A stretch of DNA of 64,000 bases from Isoetes taiwanensis (taxonomy: Eukaryota > Streptophyta > Lycopodiopsida > Isoetales > Isoetaceae). The translations under genes were made by a program, and so were the position numbers. Below the pieces are notes generated by a model that ran no database searches, was not told the origin of the DNA, and saw only the letters and a list, made by a program, of their open reading frames with translations. Below, in pieces: positions 61,501-64,000 of this stretch. Within the stretch, counting starts at the first letter, position 1. The number at the start of each line of letters is the position of its first letter. The stretch is taken from positions 6,014,001 through 6,078,000 of the forward strand of contig JAJEKV010000064.1 of the NCBI GenBank assembly GCA_021234155.1, written 5' to 3'.

Positions 61501-61901
61501 TTGGGCGCAGTAGCTAACAACAATGTTTTCCAAATATCAAATATAGAATGCAAGCATATTTTTGGCTCATTGCTAAGAACAGCCAAATCGAGTTGGTGGA
61601 ACTTTATAGCCCCATGCTAGGCTTTTATCCTTTCGAGCCCAACAAACATAAGTCTAGAGGCCTAAAGGCCTTTGGGATATTTTTGTATTTTGAATTTCAT
61701 AGCCCTTATGGTGTTTTTAGATCCAACAATATTTCAAATAAGAGCAAGTTCTTAAGATTTGAAGATTCGAAGAGAATATTCCTCCTCCCACAATCCCTCC
61801 CTCGGGATGTAGAACACCTCTTTTTATAAGGAAAGTAGGACCCCCTTATAAAAAGAGGGGTCCTACTTCCTTACGCCAGAAGAAAGCAGATTAAGCTGCA
61901 A
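58586..61901 (+). repeat. second array, unit 3
   Basis: 3316 bp, the cleanest full unit, with an intact LINE site (60942) and the 217-bp segment retained. Non-coding on both strands. The interleaved inverted repeats are at 61816-61870. Confidence 0.9.
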
Positions 61902-62397
61902 GAAATATTGGAATTTTCATGTCTAGAACTTTAGAGAATTAGGTACAGTGGACCTAATCTCTATGCCTTGGCACAATGGACCAAGGATTTTATAGATTTG
62001 AGATGTATTATACAGAGACCGCGGTGGGCCATACATACTATGGACAACCTGATATAGGTTATGGGCCATTTACCATAACATATGGTAGCAGAACCTAGTT
62101 ATCCAAAAGCAATAATATTCACACTAACCTGGTTTTGTAGAAGAGATGTGTTTCTTTGAATACCTCCGGCAAATGGATGTCCACAGTTTCTTCTTATTGA
62201 TTTACATCCAGATTTACACTATTAATTGTACAAAAACAAAAAAACAGCTCCATTCAGGATGCAAATGACTCCCAAATATCCACCCTGGTTTTTTAGGCCA
62301 GGCCACATCAGGCACTCTACAAACCTTAGCCCATATAGCTTTCACTAATAAAAAAAACAAATTCCAGAAATTGTAAATTTGAATAAAATAATCAGTA
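61902..62397 (+). repeat. second array, unit 4 (truncated by Helitron)
   Basis: First 496 bp of the unit, up to AATCAGTA, where all other units continue with TAGGCATTTACAC. Confidence 0.92.
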
Positions 62398-64000
62398 CTA
62401 GTAACGGGTGCCCGGCGTTGCCGGGCATCAATACTGTTGTATGGCAATTGACTTGATTCCTTGCGCCTGTAGATGATGTTGCCTTTTGTTGAATTTGAAT
62501 AATTAGTTGGTTCAAAATTCTTTCTTCTTCTAGCTCTCCTATGGGTTTCTATAACTTTCACATTGAGCCATACAAAGATGGGAACGGTTAACAAAACATT
62601 ACTAATAAAATGATGATCTCGAATCTTACAAATGAGATGAGGTGCATTAACTTTGGGCTAGTTTGATTGTTTTGTATTGGTTCTGGCCTTGGACATTGGA
62701 CATGTAAAATCTAAGTAGAATCCGCACCTTGCCAACATTACCTGGGTTTCGCAACAGTTGTCATCTTAGAGCATGTAATCACGTTGGAGCATGTAGTAAC
62801 AATTTGTGGATGGGAAGGTGAAAGTTGCAAGGCATGTACAATCTAGGTCATGCATATCTTGTTAATTAGTTATGGTTACTAACTTGGTAAGGGGATATAC
62901 ATCGTATGTAGTATATATTGATTGGCAGGAGTACATGAGATTTCGTATTGATGCATCCACACGATATTCAAAACATGAATAAAATATAGAATGTATTGAT
63001 GCATCTATAATTCATACAGAATATACAATATAATGTATATTGATTGGAGTGTACTTTGATTGGCATGAGATTTCATATTGATGCATCTTACACCATATTC
63101 AAAACACGCTCTATAAATGGAACACACCACAATGTGTGTTAGAAAGACATAATATATAACTTAATAACTTGGACAGTTGTCAATATCCTACACATATTCA
63201 AAGACCCAAGATACAATGGCACATCCCATATTGAATGCAAGGAGTCAATGTCGTGTAGAGTTGGTATGTTCATGGACCATGGGCAATGAAACGAACTTAC
63301 AACTTACTTGGTTGATAGAACCAACGTGGTCTAGGTCCAAAGAAGTAAGATTTCTGCAGAATTGTTTATCCCGTGCCATTCCTTTTTGTCAAAACTTAAA
63401 ATATGGAATATCCGAGTTAATAGATTTGCATGCAATAAGGTTACAGCGAGAAAAATAAGCTTATAATGAGAAAAGTATTAAAGAAAGGAATGCGTGCTCA
63501 TGTAGTCCCATTTGCCTATGCACACATTAATAACTATATTAATTCAATTATTATCATGCTCTCCTCAAATTTACACTTCTCTCCTATAAGCTATGTTATT
63601 TGTACCTTGTTTCTTGCAATAATGGACCCATATGAGAGTGCAGAATGTTACTGCCTCATAACAGACATAAATAGTCGGTAGAAATCCATTCCACACCTGA
63701 CATTGATGTTGAATTACTGAGAAAATTACGCACTTGAATCTCTAAGAAAGTTGTGCACTTGGCCGTTTAGGAGCTGGACATTAGCACAACAGACTGCTAG
63801 GAGCTTGCAATATGGATCTATTAACGACAAAAACCATTGAGAAATTGGATATTGGCACAGCAGACTGTTAAGATCTTGCAGTATAATGCTCGTTATACTC
63901 AACAAAAACAACCTGCTAAATAGCAGTCACAATCATTCTTAAATTAAGTTCAACCTCCAATGAGCAAAAAGGGAGATCTAAACTAATAGCCAGAAAGGTT
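62398..64000 (-). mobile_element. Helitron, 3' end at 62398, continues past the window
   Basis: On the minus strand the element ends GCCCGGCAACGCCGGGC (perfect 7-bp stem, 62409-62425), then ACCCGTTA and CTAG (62398-62401): the hairpin plus CTRR 3' terminus of Helitrons. Insertion lies exactly between A (62397) and T of the AT target seen in the empty sites of units 1-3 (CAGT-A|T-AGGC). No helicase-Rep coding is visible in the 1.6 kb present, and the 5' TC end is outside the window. Internal partial duplications occur at about 62928-63108 (TATTGATGCATC) and at 63776-63890 (72-bp period, CAGACTG). The frame at 63177-63458 has no recognised domain. Confidence 0.85.

Overview
The window looks like transposon-rich, AT-rich nuclear DNA from a land plant. 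Three signs point that way: spliceosomal introns, a broken gene for an organelle-type (chloroplast/mitochondrial) seryl-tRNA synthetase of plant type, and a base-error pattern at CAG/CTG sites that matches plant CHG methylation. A fern, lycophyte or gymnosperm would fit the retroelement content, but the species cannot be read from the sequence. I see no clearly intact cellular gene.

Layout. 1-3.9 kb: short tandem repeats, a cluster of palindromes at 304-864 and a decayed coding region (1.9-3.2 kb). 5.27-7.56 kb: seryl-tRNA synthetase pseudogene that keeps several exons and introns but lacks the central exons. 8.16-36.9 kb: head-to-tail array of about 7.63-kb units (A, B, C and a partial D) bounded by (TA)n tracts. 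Each unit carries ORF1 (acidic, Cys-containing), a spliceosomal intron, ORF2 (Cys cluster and Ser/Asn-rich tail) and a reverse transcriptase whose motifs are those of Penelope-like elements, then a structured 3' end. Unit D switches inside ORF2 to the second half of a diverged sister family, giving a fused 668-codon frame. 36.9-39.65 kb: the 5' half of that sister family, with its own ORF1 and the same intron position. 39.65-39.8 kb: a long (TA)n tract.

39.8-47.05 kb: unassigned DNA with 74-bp repeats, two tRNA-derived SINE-like copies, a LINE 3' fragment and a (TTC)68 tract. 47.1-62.4 kb: a second array of non-coding 3.1-3.3-kb units (one old diverged copy, three full units and a truncated fourth). 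The first full unit is interrupted by a 5'-truncated LINE, and the last is cut by a Helitron 3' end at 62398 that runs past the window edge. Neighbouring units supply empty sites for both insertions.

How it fits together. The first array is the main candidate for an under-described system: a multi-ORF, intron-bearing Penelope-like retroelement with no recognisable GIY-YIG endonuclease, arranged in tandem, with a 3' hairpin plus kissing interaction that shows compensatory changes between two diverged families. Most differences between array copies fall on CAG or CTG triplets and look like long-read base-calling errors at methylated CHG sites. Many of the apparent frameshifts may therefore not exist in the organism.
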